A stretch of DNA of 24,252 bases from Moraxella caviae (GTDB lineage: Bacteria; Pseudomonadota; Gammaproteobacteria; Pseudomonadales; Moraxellaceae): positions 1 through 24,252 of the forward strand of contig NZ_MUXU01000013.1 of NCBI RefSeq assembly GCF_002014985.1, read 5' to 3'. Positions 13,868 to 22,215 of the stretch are shown here, in pieces; position 1 is the stretch's first letter, and every line of letters starts with the position of its first letter. Both the position numbers and the translations under genes were made by a program. Under the pieces are notes generated by a model. That model was not told where the DNA came from. It did not search any database and saw only the letters and a program-made list of their open reading frames with translations.

Positions 13868-13888
13868 TTGTTAAGATAATCTTAACAA
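13868..13888. terminator. Palindrome between convergent genes
   Basis: TTGTTAAGAT (13868-13877) and ATCTTAACAA (13879-13888) form a perfect 10-base palindrome around one base. It lies between the stop codons of the GlxA-type gene and slyD. It may act as a bidirectional terminator or a protein-binding site. Confidence 0.5.
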
Positions 13889-14374
13889 TTAGTGGTGATG
13901 ACCACCTACGCCGTGCGCATGGCCGTGCGCGATTTCGTCCGCAGTGGCAGCACGCACTTCCACGATTTCTACGTCAAAAGTTAGTGTTTGACCAGCCAAT
14001 GGGTGATTGCCGTCCACGATGACTTCTTCGTCATTCACTTCTTTAACGGTAACCAGCATCACATGGCCATCGTCAGTTTGTGATTGAAATTGCATGCCTA
14101 CTTCAATGTTGTCCACGCCTTGAAAATTGGCGCGTGGCACAGATTGCACCGCTTCAGCAACAAACTCGCCATACGCATCTTCTGGCGCAACGGTAGCGGT
14201 GAATTTATCGCCTGCTGACTTGCCAGCCATCTGCGCTTCAAGACCCGGAATGATGTTGTGATGTCCGTGCAAATACGCCAGTGGCTCAGCGCCTGATTTG
14301 TCCAGCGTCTCGCCAGCGTCATTGGTCAATGTGTAGTTAAACTTAACAACGGTATCGTTTGCGATAACAGTCAT
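13889..14374 (-). CDS. slyD: FKBP-type peptidyl-prolyl isomerase SlyD
   Basis: SlyD is a cytoplasmic FKBP-type prolyl isomerase and chaperone that also binds nickel and other metals and helps mature [NiFe] enzymes in some species. The 161-residue protein has the interrupted FKBP domain. Residues 1-70 include VVKFNYTLTNDAGETLDKSG, LHGHHNIIPGLEAQMAG and APEDAYGE. The insert-in-flap chaperone domain follows, and the FKBP domain resumes at NHPLAGQTLTFDVEIVEVR. The C-terminus is a short His-rich tail (HGHAHGVGGHHH), a reduced form of the longer metal-binding tail of E. coli SlyD. The ATG at 14372-14374 has AAGGA at ideal spacing. It is transcribed divergently from the M61 peptidase gene. Confidence 0.95.
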   Translation of the reverse strand: MTVIANDTVVKFNYTLTNDAGETLDKSGAEPLAYLHGHHNIIPGLEAQMAGKSAGDKFTATVAPEDAYGEFVAEAVQSVPRANFQGVDNIEVGMQFQSQTDDGHVMLVTVKEVNDEEVIVDGNHPLAGQTLTFDVEIVEVRAATADEIAHGHAHGVGGHHH

Positions 14375-14438
14375 GAAAAATCCTTAAATGTCAGTGAATG
14401 AAAGCCGCACGCCAAATTTACCTGCAGCCATGTCCGCC

Positions 14439-14467
14439 ATTATAACAGACTTTGCACGGATTGGCGA
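14439..14467 (-). promoter_or_regulatory. Predicted extended -10 promoter of slyD
   Basis: The minus strand carries TGTTATAAT, an extended -10 with a perfect TATAAT at 14444-14439, 65 bases upstream of the slyD ATG. The -35 region is weak, which an extended -10 can offset. Confidence 0.55.
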
Positions 14468-14510
14468 AAATCTTAACAACTACACAACATTTCTCACCGT
14501 GGTCAAACGA

Positions 14511-14539
14511 TTGCGCCACGCCAGCAAGCATGGTACACT
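14511..14539 (+). promoter_or_regulatory. Predicted promoter of the M61 peptidase gene
   Basis: A TTGCGC -35 box (14511-14516), a 17-base spacer and a TACACT -10 box (14534-14539) with an upstream TGG giving an extended -10. The leader to the ATG is about 95 bases. Confidence 0.5.
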
Positions 14540-14638
14540 AAATTTCATCTATTTTTATCACTTTTAACTGTATCGTTTTTAAACTTTTGTCTTTAAACCT
14601 ATCACCTGAAATTTGGCCAACTTTAACGCATAAAAATC

Positions 14639-16549
14639 ATGAACCCATCAGCCACACCAACGCACAACGCACAAACCCCAGCCATCACTTATCAGGTGGA
14701 TTTTTCTCGCCGTAACGACCACTTGGCAGACGTAACCATCAGCTTTCGCGCGGATAATGACACACCGAGTTTATGGCTGCCCACTTGGATTGCCGGCAGT
14801 TATTTGATTCGTGAATTTGCCAAAAACATCACGACAGTTGCCTACAGCACAGACGCAAATACAGCCGTTCACCGTGCCGAAAAAACAAGCAAAAACACAT
14901 GGCAACTGCCCCACGCCAAAGCAGGCGACACCATCACCGTCTGCTATGAAGTGTACTGCTACGACACATCAGTGCGCACCGCTTATGTGGATCATCAGCG
15001 CATTTTTGGCAATTTCACTTCGCTGCTTTTGATGGTGCAAAACCAAGAAAACGCCCTGTGTCAAATCACGCTTGACGTGCCAGAAAATCCTGCCAACGCC
15101 CACGCCGTCTTGGCTTGTGGGCTTATGCACACCGCCACACGCCACGAAAAAGCGCACGGCAAACGCACACTTGCCTACACACGCTATCAGCTGCCTTGCC
15201 TGCCTGCCTTTGAAAGCTACGATTATCCTTTTGAAATCAGCGACCAAGATTGCAGCGATTTCACCATTCACGACCGCCAAGGCAAGCCGCTTGCGCACCG
15301 CTTTTTTGTGAGCGGCAGACATTTTGGCGATGTGGACAGACTGACCGATGACGTGGCACGCATTTGCCAGTGCTATGTGGATTGGCTGAGTGATGCGCCA
15401 TTTAATGACTACACTTTCATGCTAAACGCCACCGCAAGCGACTACGGCGGACTTGAGCATATCAATTCCACTGCCTTAGTCAGCCCAAGAAGCGATTTGC
15501 CAAAATTTGGCGAAGCGGACAAACCAAGCGAAAATTATCAACGCCTGCTGGGGCTGTGCAGCCATGAATATTTTCATGCTTGGTGGGTGAAAACCGTGCG
15601 CCCTGATGTAATGATGAGCGCACGCTTGCAAGACGAAGCCTACACGCCGCTTTTGTGGGTGTTTGAAGGCTTTACCAGCTATGTGGACGATTTTATGCTG
15701 CTGCAAGCGGGTGTGATTGGCAAGGACGACTATGCCAAACTGCTGCTGGCACAAATCAACCGCTACTACCAAACCGATGGGCGTATGCACCAAAGCGTGG
15801 CGGAATCCAGCTTTGATGCGTGGATTAAGCTGTACCGCCCTGATGAAAACAGCACCAACCAAGGCGTGAGCTACTATAACAAAGGCGCACTCGTGGCGTG
15901 GTTGTTGGACGTTTTGTTATTGACGCACTCAGACGGCAAATACCGCCTGTTTGACGTCATCAAACACTGCTATGAAATCGCCAAAACCAAGACGGATAAA
16001 CGCTTTGGACTCAGCACCGAAACGCTTGGCGAAATCATCAGCCAAATGATTGATGGCGCGGTATGGCAAGAATTTTATCACCATTACATCATCGGTACAA
16101 AACAGCTGCCCATTGAGCAAACCTTGCGTGAACTTGGCGCAATCATCAAAACCAACCAAAAACGCACGCCATGGGGAATGCAAACCGAGCAAACCAGCGC
16201 AGGACTTAGCATCAAGCACTTGCGCCGCCACAGCACGGCAAGCCAAAGCGGACTGTCGGCAGGCGATGTGATTGTCGCCATTGATGGTATGCGCGCAACC
16301 AACGACGTGCTAGCAGCCGCTTATCATTTCCAAAGTCGCACCGCTCTACCCATCATCGTTCACGCCTTTCGCCAAGACATGCTGCAGCAATTCACCATCA
16401 ATTTGCCCGTGCTAAACATGGACAATCAGCCAAGCACAAACGAAACCGTGCTGCACCGCCCAACGGATAGCTTCTCCCAAGAAAGCCTGCGCACGCTTGA
16501 GATTTTGTCGCTGCCTGATGGCAAATGGCTGGACGATGTGTTTGTTTGA
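14639..16549 (+). CDS. M61-family aminopeptidase with PDZ domain
   Basis: M61 zinc peptidases (glycyl aminopeptidase type) release N-terminal residues from peptides. The 636-residue protein starts with the beta-sandwich N-terminal domain (YQVDFSRRNDHLADVTISF and LWLPTWIAGSYLIREFAKNI, both hallmark sequences). The gluzincin catalytic domain follows, with the zinc motif HEYFH in LCSHEYFHAWWVK near residues 304-308 and the third ligand Glu in LWVFEGFTSYVDD. A PDZ-like domain lies near residues 510-590 (GLSAGDVIVAIDGMRA). No signal peptide is visible, so it is probably cytoplasmic. The ATG at 14639 lacks a good ribosome-binding site, but the family N-terminus begins soon after it. Directly after the stop codon is a 12-bp tandem repeat. 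Confidence 0.94.
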   Translation: MNPSATPTHNAQTPAITYQVDFSRRNDHLADVTISFRADNDTPSLWLPTWIAGSYLIREFAKNITTVAYSTDANTAVHRAEKTSKNTWQLPHAKAGDTITVCYEVYCYDTSVRTAYVDHQRIFGNFTSLLLMVQNQENALCQITLDVPENPANAHAVLACGLMHTATRHEKAHGKRTLAYTRYQLPCLPAFESYDYPFEISDQDCSDFTIHDRQGKPLAHRFFVSGRHFGDVDRLTDDVARICQCYVDWLSDAPFNDYTFMLNATASDYGGLEHINSTALVSPRSDLPKFGEADKPSENYQRLLGLCSHEYFHAWWVKTVRPDVMMSARLQDEAYTPLLWVFEGFTSYVDDFMLLQAGVIGKDDYAKLLLAQINRYYQTDGRMHQSVAESSFDAWIKLYRPDENSTNQGVSYYNKGALVAWLLDVLLLTHSDGKYRLFDVIKHCYEIAKTKTDKRFGLSTETLGEIISQMIDGAVWQEFYHHYIIGTKQLPIEQTLRELGAIIKTNQKRTPWGMQTEQTSAGLSIKHLRRHSTASQSGLSAGDVIVAIDGMRATNDVLAAAYHFQSRTALPIIVHAFRQDMLQQFTINLPVLNMDNQPSTNETVLHRPTDSFSQESLRTLEILSLPDGKWLDDVFV

Positions 16550-16551
16550 GT

Positions 16552-16599
16552 GAGTGGTTGAACGGTTGGTTGAGTGGTTGGTTGAGTGGTTGGTTGAAC
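16552..16599. repeat. Degenerate 12-bp tandem repeat after the M61 stop codon
   Basis: Four 12-bp units: GAGTGGTTGAAC, two exact copies of GGTTGGTTGAGT, and GGTTGGTTGAAC. The array begins two bases after the TGA stop. The remaining gap to 16691 shows no gene. Confidence 0.85.
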
Positions 16600-16691
16600 G
16601 AGTGGCGGTTTGCCAAATTGGCTGATTTTTGGCTCACTTTTTAGTTGATAGGCTAAGTTTTGCCAATTTAGCTTACAAACCCCAACCAACT

Positions 16692-17504
16692 TTACCGCTT
16701 AGCACCGCCATTTTTACCACCTTGCCGATGGGTGCTAAAGCGTTTTTGTGGGTGGGATTTTGATTTGAATGTGTGCGTGGGTTGTGCGTGCCCTGCTGTG
16801 CGTGGTTTCGGCTGTCTTGTTGGCGTGCTTTTCTTGTCATCAGGCGCACCGCTCACGCCAAGACGCACCAAATCCGCCTGCGAAAGCGTGATACTGCGAT
16901 ACTCGCCCACGCCAAGCTGCGTCTGCTCCACTTGTTTTGTCGCTTGTTCTGCTGCTTGCCCCAGCACTTGACTGACAAGCGACCACTCACCAATCTGCAT
17001 CCGAATCAAACGCAAACACGGCAAACCCACGCTTGCCGTCATGCGCCGCACTTGGCGGTTTTTACCTTCAAAAATCGTCATGACAAGCCACGCTGTCGGG
17101 ATGCTTTTGCGCTCACGAATGGGCGGCTCACGTTGCCACAGCGCAATCGGCAGCTCATCATCGCCAAGCACACGCACCACCGCTGGCAAAGTTTTGCCGT
17201 CTTTTAGCACCACGCCTTGGCTTAGCTGCGTAATCTGCGCTGGCGTGGGCGTATTTTCCACTTGCACCAGATAAGTTTTGCCCATCGTTTTGGCGGTGCG
17301 CGCGGTTTTTGGCGCAGTAATGGCGTGATTTAGTCCGCCGTGATCGGTCAAAAGCAGCAAGCCTTCGCTGTCCTTATCCAGCCTGCCAGCCACACGCAAA
17401 TCAGGATTGCTAAAATAATCGGCAAGCGTGCGCATTTCGGTGCTGTCTTTGCGAAACTGGCTATGCACGCCATAAGGTTTGTTAAATAAAATCAGCGTTG
17501 GCAT
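16692..17504 (-). CDS. rluE: 23S rRNA pseudouridine synthase, RluE type, with basic tail
   Basis: This RsuA/RluB/E/F-family pseudouridine synthase starts directly with the catalytic domain (LILFNKPYGVHSQFR), without an S4 domain. That fits RluE, which modifies U2457 of 23S rRNA. The catalytic Asp is residue 43 in GRLDKDSEGLLLLTDHG. GKTYLVQV and EGKNRQVRRMTASVGLPCLRLIR are family motifs. The protein is 270 residues, against about 217 in E. coli RluE. The extra length is a C-terminal tail (from about residue 215) rich in Lys, Arg, Pro, Thr and His, probably disordered and RNA-binding. The ATG at 17502-17504 follows a weak ribosome-binding site. The gene converges on the M61 gene. The exact target uridine is inferred from the family. 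Confidence 0.9.
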   Translation of the reverse strand: MPTLILFNKPYGVHSQFRKDSTEMRTLADYFSNPDLRVAGRLDKDSEGLLLLTDHGGLNHAITAPKTARTAKTMGKTYLVQVENTPTPAQITQLSQGVVLKDGKTLPAVVRVLGDDELPIALWQREPPIRERKSIPTAWLVMTIFEGKNRQVRRMTASVGLPCLRLIRMQIGEWSLVSQVLGQAAEQATKQVEQTQLGVGEYRSITLSQADLVRLGVSGAPDDKKSTPTRQPKPRTAGHAQPTHTFKSKSHPQKRFSTHRQGGKNGGAKR

Positions 17505-17627
17505 GGGTTTAAAACCGACTTAAAAGAAAAACCATGCCAGTATAACACAGCCGCCATTTTTCACCAAAGCACGATAGATGATAATCCTAAAAATACATTA
17601 AAATCAATCACTTAAATAATTTTAAGC

Positions 17628-17660
17628 CAAAAAACAAGCCCACACCAAAGTGCAGGCTTG
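17628..17660 (-). terminator. Intrinsic terminator of the OmpA-like gene
   Basis: On the minus strand CAAGCC (17660-17655) pairs with GGCTTG (17640-17635), and an inner CAC/GTG also pairs. The stem is followed by TTTTTTGG. It lies 30 bases past the stop codon and is a strong terminator. Confidence 0.8.
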
Positions 17661-17690
17661 CTTGTGCAATTTTTAAAATTACAATTTGGA

Positions 17691-19370
17691 TTATTTGGCT
17701 TGTTCGCTGTCTGCTGCGCCAACGCTCGCCACTTTCTCACCGTTTTCTAGTACGGTGAACTCAATGCGGCGGTTTTGGAAGCGGCCTTGCTCGGTGGCGT
17801 TTGAAGCCACAGGCTTGTCATAGCTTGCGCCAGACACTTGCAAACGCTCAGCGGCCACGCCTTTTGACACCAAATAATCACGCACGGCAGCGGCACGTTT
17901 TTCAGACAATTTTTGGTTATACTCGTGTGATGCTTGGCTGTCGGTATGACCGATGATTTTTAGGCTGGCGTCAGGCAATGCCGCCAATTTTTCAGCCGCC
18001 AAATCCAAGATGGCTTGATTTTCCGCTGGAATGGCGTTTGAATCGCTGGCGAAATTGATGATTTGCATATTCAGCGCGCGCACCAATTCATCGGCGCTTA
18101 CGTTATCGCCCAAGGCATTGATGGCGTTTTTGGCAGAATCGATGCTGCCAGCCACAGCCGCCGCCACGTCAAGTGCAGGCTCAGCTTCCACCGTGAAATC
18201 CGCTGGCAAGATGCCTTTTGCGCCTTCAATTAGCTTAGCGATGTCTGCTTCGTTGGCAGCGTTAAAGCGCACGGTTTTATCGCTGATAGACACGCTTGAG
18301 CTTGGTACGCCTTTCATCAAGCCCAATACCGCTGGCAAATGCTCAGCCGCTGGCATGGTGGCAGCGTGGCTGTCGTCTGTTTGTAGTTCGCACTTATCCA
18401 CACCAAACACGCCTGCGATGGCGGTGTTAATGCTGGCAATCACGCCTTCGCTGCCTGCATTGGCACGGCACGAATACACCGCTTGACCTGTTTCATCAAC
18501 GGCAACGTTTAGCACCGCTGGCGTGGCTGCCACAGCTGCTGCCGCTGCGCCATCAGCCATGCCTGCTTCGCCATTTGCGCCGTCAGCATTTGCGCCATTT
18601 GCTCCTGCAGCAGCGTTAGCGTCCGCTTGTGATTGTGCGTTTGGTGCTGCCACTGGTGCAGGATTGTCTTGGCAACCACGCAGTAATAGCCACGCCAAAC
18701 CGCCTAAAATAATCAAGCCGATAATCGGCAACAAGCTCTTTAAAAAGCCGCCTTTTTTCTCTTCTTCTTTGGCAGGAATGGTGGCTGCTTTTGGTGTTGC
18801 TGCCGCTGCGCCTGCTGCCGTACCCGTAGCCGCTGCGCCTGTGGCTGCTGTGCTTGCTGTAGTAGCCGCACCTGCGCCAGTGGCTGCATTTGCTGCGCCT
18901 ACCGCTGCCGCACCGCCAAGCAAACCTGCTGGCAATAGTGCAAGCGCCCACGCAGGCAATGCGCTTGACAGCTCACCTGCTTGCGATTTTAGGAAAGCTG
19001 GTACGCCTTGTGCGCCTGCAAATTCCTTGATTTTTGTCAAAATCAGCGGTGCTGATACAGCAGAAAGTGCGGTAGCGGTGGTCGCTGGCAAATTAAATTC
19101 TTTGGCAAGCGAATCGGTGATTTGCGCCACTTGGCTGTTGCCGTTGCCATCGTTAAACAATGCGTCTAGCAAATTTTTACCATTGGCAAAAGCGTCCGCT
19201 GGCAAGGCGCTGATGCGACTAAATGCCGATTCGTCCGACAAACGTGCCGCAAACAGCGGATAAAACGCTGACAATAGCTTAGATTTTACGCTGTTGTCGC
19301 CTGCGTGCGCAGAAGTTGCCGCCAAAACGTGTGGCGTTACCAATTCGCTTAGTTTTTCAATCAGTTGCAT
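17691..19370 (-). CDS. DUF937-like/OmpA-domain envelope protein
   Basis: The 559-residue protein probably spans the inner membrane once and binds peptidoglycan. Order of parts: an N-terminal helical domain of about 140 residues resembling DUF937/YidB-like proteins (MQLIEKLSELVTPHVL and on); an Ala/Gly/Thr-rich low-complexity stretch; KEEEKKGGFLKSLL; a transmembrane helix (LLPIIGLIILGGLAWLLL); a second Ala/Asn-rich linker; a BON-like middle part; and a C-terminal OmpA/Pal-like domain with INFASDSNAI, IIGHTDSQASHEYNQKLSEKRA and NRRIEF, including the Asp and Arg that hold diaminopimelate. I start at the ATG at 19368-19370, which has AAGGAA at ideal spacing. A longer open frame to 19490 overlaps the predicted promoter and is rejected. 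A Haemophilus-type uptake motif lies at 19064-19073. Confidence 0.9.
   Translation of the reverse strand: MQLIEKLSELVTPHVLAATSAHAGDNSVKSKLLSAFYPLFAARLSDESAFSRISALPADAFANGKNLLDALFNDGNGNSQVAQITDSLAKEFNLPATTATALSAVSAPLILTKIKEFAGAQGVPAFLKSQAGELSSALPAWALALLPAGLLGGAAAVGAANAATGAGAATTASTAATGAAATGTAAGAAAATPKAATIPAKEEEKKGGFLKSLLPIIGLIILGGLAWLLLRGCQDNPAPVAAPNAQSQADANAAAGANGANADGANGEAGMADGAAAAAVAATPAVLNVAVDETGQAVYSCRANAGSEGVIASINTAIAGVFGVDKCELQTDDSHAATMPAAEHLPAVLGLMKGVPSSSVSISDKTVRFNAANEADIAKLIEGAKGILPADFTVEAEPALDVAAAVAGSIDSAKNAINALGDNVSADELVRALNMQIINFASDSNAIPAENQAILDLAAEKLAALPDASLKIIGHTDSQASHEYNQKLSEKRAAAVRDYLVSKGVAAERLQVSGASYDKPVASNATEQGRFQNRRIEFTVLENGEKVASVGAADSEQAK
19064..19073 (+). other. Haemophilus-type uptake-like 10-mer in the OmpA-like gene
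   Basis: AAAGTGCGGT at 19064-19073; on the coding strand it encodes part of TALSAV. The flanks lack the AT tracts of the extended USS, so it may be chance. Confidence 0.35.
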
Positions 19371-19396
19371 GAAAATTTCCTTAAAAATATTAAAGT

Positions 19397-19425
19397 GCAA
19401 TACAAACTTGTTCTTGCCTTGACAA
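19397..19425 (-). promoter_or_regulatory. Predicted promoter of the OmpA-like gene
   Basis: A minus-strand TTGTCA -35 box (19425-19420), a 17-base spacer and a TATTGC -10 box (19402-19397), 27 bases before the chosen ATG. Confidence 0.4.
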
Positions 19426-19648
19426 ACGCCATTCAAACAAACGCTTGCCAATACGTGCGCAAACCAAATTTGGCTTAAATCCTCAAGCAAACTTCGGCTG
19501 CCCTAGCGCACATTTCAAGAATACGTCTATTGTGAACGATTTTACGCAAATATAAAAGCCCAAACAACAATAGTTCAACAAAACATTAAGCAATCTTACG
19601 CGAAACGCCCTTTTAGTTACAAAAATACCATAAACTTGGCTAAAGCGG

Positions 19649-19677
19649 TTGGCGATTTGCCCACAAACTGCTATACT
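19649..19677 (+). promoter_or_regulatory. Predicted promoter upstream of the rhomboid gene
   Basis: A TTGGCG -35 box (19649-19654), a 17-base spacer and a TATACT -10 box (19672-19677). The rhomboid start is about 200 bases downstream, so the leader would be long and includes the repeats at 19774-19841. No gene is seen in 19426-19878. Confidence 0.45.
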
Positions 19678-19773
19678 GGCAGTTTTGTAATACACCTGCA
19701 ACAATCCAAAAACGGTGCAATTTTTTAAAACCAGTCGCTAAAAACCAAACGCACTGCTTTGACATTGCCAGAG

Positions 19774-19841
19774 TTTGACTGCTTGGATTTGACCGCTTGG
19801 TTTGTTGCCAATTTTTAAATTACGAAATTTTTAAATTTACG
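19774..19841. repeat. Short tandem duplications in the rhomboid leader
   Basis: Two adjacent duplications. TTTGACTGCTTGGA/TTTGACCGCTTGGT (19774-19801) is a 14-bp unit twice. AATTTTTAAATTACG/AATTTTTAAATTTACG (19810-19841) is a 15-16 bp unit twice, with a one-base spacer. Confidence 0.7.
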
Positions 19842-19878
19842 TTTTCACTTTACCGACAAATTTATCACCCAAACCGCC

Positions 19879-20493
19879 ATGGATTTAAATCACACCACAG
19901 CCATTATCATCATCACCGTGCTGATTAGCCTTGCCGCTTGGCAAAATCCCAAAATCATGGGACGGCTGATTTTTGATCCGATTCGTGTCAATCGCTACAA
20001 GCAATTTGACCGCTTCGTCACGCATGGCTTTGTCCACGCTGATGGTATGCACTTGCTGTTTAATATGTTTACGCTGTACTTTTTTGGGCGGGTGATTGAG
20101 CGGTTTTATATTGAGCGTTTTGGCTCGCTGGGTTTTGTGATTTTTTATGTGCTGGCAATCATTGTTGCCATGATTCCCACTTACCTAAAACACAAGCACA
20201 ACTCACGCTATTTAAGCCTTGGTGCGTCTGGCGGCGTGTCAGCGGTGTTGTTTGCGTTTGTGCTGTTTGCGCCTTGGCAAACGCTGTACTTTTTTGGCGT
20301 TTTGCCCATTCCTGCCATCGTGTTTGCGGTGCTGTATACCGCCTACAGCGTGTACGCTGAGCGGCGCGGCACAGGCAGCACCAACCATTCGGCGCACTTA
20401 TTTGGCGCAGCGTTTGGCGTGGTGGCGTCCATCATCATTGAGCCTACGCTGGTGCTGCATTTTATCAATGCACTGCTTAACCCAAGGTTTTGA
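19879..20493 (+). CDS. Rhomboid-family intramembrane serine protease
   Basis: Rhomboid proteases cut transmembrane substrates inside the bilayer. The 204-residue protein has about six hydrophobic segments and the full signature. VTHGFVHADGMHLLFNMFTLYFFG carries the His and Asn of the L1 and helix-2 region. The catalytic Ser is in GASGGVSAVLFAF (GxSG motif), and the catalytic His is in NHSAHLFGAAFG. It therefore appears active. The ATG at 19879 lacks a clear ribosome-binding site. Upstream is a predicted promoter. A 20-21 bp tandem repeat begins at the stop codon and leads into the metallophosphoesterase gene 90 bases on. The substrate is unknown. Confidence 0.94.
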   Translation: MDLNHTTAIIIITVLISLAAWQNPKIMGRLIFDPIRVNRYKQFDRFVTHGFVHADGMHLLFNMFTLYFFGRVIERFYIERFGSLGFVIFYVLAIIVAMIPTYLKHKHNSRYLSLGASGGVSAVLFAFVLFAPWQTLYFFGVLPIPAIVFAVLYTAYSVYAERRGTGSTNHSAHLFGAAFGVVASIIIEPTLVLHFINALLNPRF

Positions 20494-20543
20494 TTTAAAT
20501 TCCAAGGTTTTGATTGACAACTCAAGCTTTTCATTGGCAATCT
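20482..20543. repeat. Degenerate 20-21 bp tandem repeat spanning the rhomboid stop codon
   Basis: Three units start CCAAGGTTTTGAT, CCAAGGTTTTGAT and CAAGCTTTTCAT (20482-20501, 20502-20522, 20523-20543), with a decayed fourth after them. The TGA stop at 20491-20493 lies in unit 1. Confidence 0.75.
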
Positions 20544-20583
20544 AAAATTTTAATTCGCCACACGGTTAGCCACAGGATACGGC

Positions 20584-21525
20584 ATGATTTATGACATCAT
20601 CGGCGATGTGCATGGGCAAGCACACAAATTGACAGGACTGCTTGCCAAGCTCGGCTATCGCCATAATGGGCGTTTTTATGAACCGCCAGCCAATCACCAA
20701 GCGGTGTTCATTGGCGATTTGGTGGATCGTGGCAACGAAGAAATCGCCACGCTAAACATCGTCTTTGATATGCTCGATCACGGCGCAGCGCTTGCCATCA
20801 TGGGCAATCACGAATACAACGCCATCGGCTATGCCACGCCAAACACCCTAAGCAATGACGGCTCGTATTTGCGCCCACACACCGCGCACAACACACGCCA
20901 GCACCAAGCCTTTTTGGACGAAGTGCCATTTGGCTCGGACGCACACCGCCATTGGATTGGCAGGTTTTATGAATTGCCGCTGTTTATTGAGCTGCCTGAA
21001 GCCATTTTTATTCACGCTTGCTATGATACGGCAAGTATCGCTCGCCTTATGCCACTGCTTGACGATGGCAATCGCCTAAATCCGCACGCCATACAGCGCA
21101 TGGGACAGCCTGCCACGCCTGAATTTAGCGCCATCAGACGCCTTCTAAACGGCATTGATTTGCCCTTGCCAGACGGTATCAGCATGACTGATAAAATGGG
21201 CATTGTCCGCCATAATGCGCGCGTCAAATGGTGGCTAAACGCTTGGCAAACGCACCCCATCAGCCAGACGCTGTTTGCCGACAACTTGCCAAATACACCA
21301 CTGACCGCACTCAATGATGAACTGGCGAATTTTCACATCGCCACCGACAAGCCGATTTTCATTGGGCATTATTGGCTGGACGGTGCGCCACGCCTTTTAT
21401 CTAAGCAAGTGGTGTGCGTGGATTATTCGGCTGGCAAAGACGGATTTTTGACCGCTTATCAATTTGACACCGACAATCCTACGCTCAGTGCAGATAATTT
21501 TGTGCAATTTACGGACGAATTTTAA
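20584..21525 (+). CDS. Calcineurin-like metallophosphoesterase
   Basis: This is a 313-residue cytoplasmic metallophosphoesterase with all dinuclear metal motifs in order: DVHG in IIGDVHGQ (residues 7-11), [23 protein letters not shown] and FIGHYWLDG. The layout is like the PrpA/ApaH phosphoprotein- and Ap4A-phosphatase group, but the spacing and the long middle part differ from classical ApaH, so I do not assign a substrate. The ATG at 20584 is preceded by AGGATACGGC, a usable ribosome-binding site. It follows the rhomboid gene by 90 bases on the same strand and may be co-transcribed with it. Confidence 0.9.
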   Translation: MIYDIIGDVHGQAHKLTGLLAKLGYRHNGRFYEPPANHQAVFIGDLVDRGNEEIATLNIVFDMLDHGAALAIMGNHEYNAIGYATPNTLSNDGSYLRPHTAHNTRQHQAFLDEVPFGSDAHRHWIGRFYELPLFIELPEAIFIHACYDTASIARLMPLLDDGNRLNPHAIQRMGQPATPEFSAIRRLLNGIDLPLPDGISMTDKMGIVRHNARVKWWLNAWQTHPISQTLFADNLPNTPLTALNDELANFHIATDKPIFIGHYWLDGAPRLLSKQVVCVDYSAGKDGFLTAYQFDTDNPTLSADNFVQFTDEF

Positions 21526-21573
21526 GCGTACGCCTACTTGTATTTTTATACTTACCTGTATTTTGGTGTAAAT

Positions 21574-21584
21574 TTTGCTACAAT
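21574..21584 (+). promoter_or_regulatory. Predicted extended -10 promoter of purE
   Basis: TTTTGCTACAAT: a TACAAT -10 box (21579-21584) with the TGn extension, 39 bases before the purE ATG. There is no good -35 box. I saw no clear PurR operator. Confidence 0.45.
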
Positions 21585-21623
21585 AAGACTTTTTCATTTG
21601 GATTTAATCACAAGGATTTCATC

Positions 21624-22160
21624 ATGACACAAACCAACCAACCTGCCCCAATCGCTTCGCCTGCTGGCGCACCGAAAGTCGGCATCATCATGGGCAGCCA
21701 GTCCGACTGGGCAACAATGAGCGAAGCTGCGCAAATCTTGGCAGATTTTGGCGTGCCTTTCGTTTGCGAAGTGGTGTCAGCACACCGCACGCCTGATAAA
21801 CTGTTTGACTTTGCCAAATCTGCCAAGGCAAATGGACTACAAATCATCATCGCAGGGGCTGGCGGTGCGGCGCATTTGCCAGGTATGTGCGCAAGCCAAA
21901 CGCCGCTACCTGTGCTTGGCGTGCCTGTCAAATCAAGCACCCTAAGCGGCTGGGACAGTCTGTTATCCATCGTGCAAATGCCAAAAGGCGTGGCGGTGGG
22001 TACGCTTGCCATCGGTACGGCTGGCGCGTTTAACGCAGGTCTGCTCGCCATTCAAATGCTGGCACTACATGACGCACAGCTGGCGGCGCAACTGGACGCA
22101 TTTCGTGCCAAACAAACCGACACCGTGCTGGCAAACCCAACGCCTGGCATTATCGGCTGA
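21624..22160 (+). CDS. purE: N5-carboxyaminoimidazole ribonucleotide mutase
   Basis: PurE (class I) converts N5-CAIR to CAIR in de novo purine synthesis, using the product of PurK. The 178-residue protein has the family motifs: [25 protein letters not shown] with the catalytic His, [38 protein letters not shown] and the C-terminal [13 protein letters not shown]. The first 14 residues (rich in Gln, Pro and Ala) precede the usual start of the fold. The ATG at 21624 has AAGGA at good spacing. A strong terminator follows, and purK lies 323 bases downstream with its own -10 box, so the pair is not a simple operon here. Confidence 0.97.
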   Translation: MTQTNQPAPIASPAGAPKVGIIMGSQSDWATMSEAAQILADFGVPFVCEVVSAHRTPDKLFDFAKSAKANGLQIIIAGAGGAAHLPGMCASQTPLPVLGVPVKSSTLSGWDSLLSIVQMPKGVAVGTLAIGTAGAFNAGLLAIQMLALHDAQLAAQLDAFRAKQTDTVLANPTPGIIG

Positions 22161-22181
22161 CTTATCCTTACAGCTCACTCA

Positions 22182-22215
22182 CCCCAAATCTGCCTTGGAT
22201 TTGGGGTTTTGTTTT
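22182..22215 (+). terminator. Intrinsic terminator of purE
   Basis: CCCCAAATC (22182-22190) and GATTTGGGG (22198-22206) form a perfect 9-bp stem with a 7-base loop, followed by TTTTGTTTTG. It lies 21 bases past the purE stop. Confidence 0.9.

Noticed and set aside
15928..15937. CTCAGACGGC, nine of ten bases of a Neisseria uptake sequence
   Set aside because: One mismatch in the core, and it lies in a gene that looks native, so chance is the simplest reading.
19371..19704. Minus-strand open frames upstream of the OmpA-like gene (a 40-residue N-terminal extension and a 73-residue frame at 19483-19704)
   Set aside because: The ATG at 19370 has a strong ribosome-binding site, the extension crosses the predicted promoter, and the 73-residue frame looks like no protein I know and has poor start context.
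21304..21312. ACCGCACTC, eight of nine bases of the Haemophilus uptake core
   Set aside because: Single mismatch in the core and no AT-tract context.
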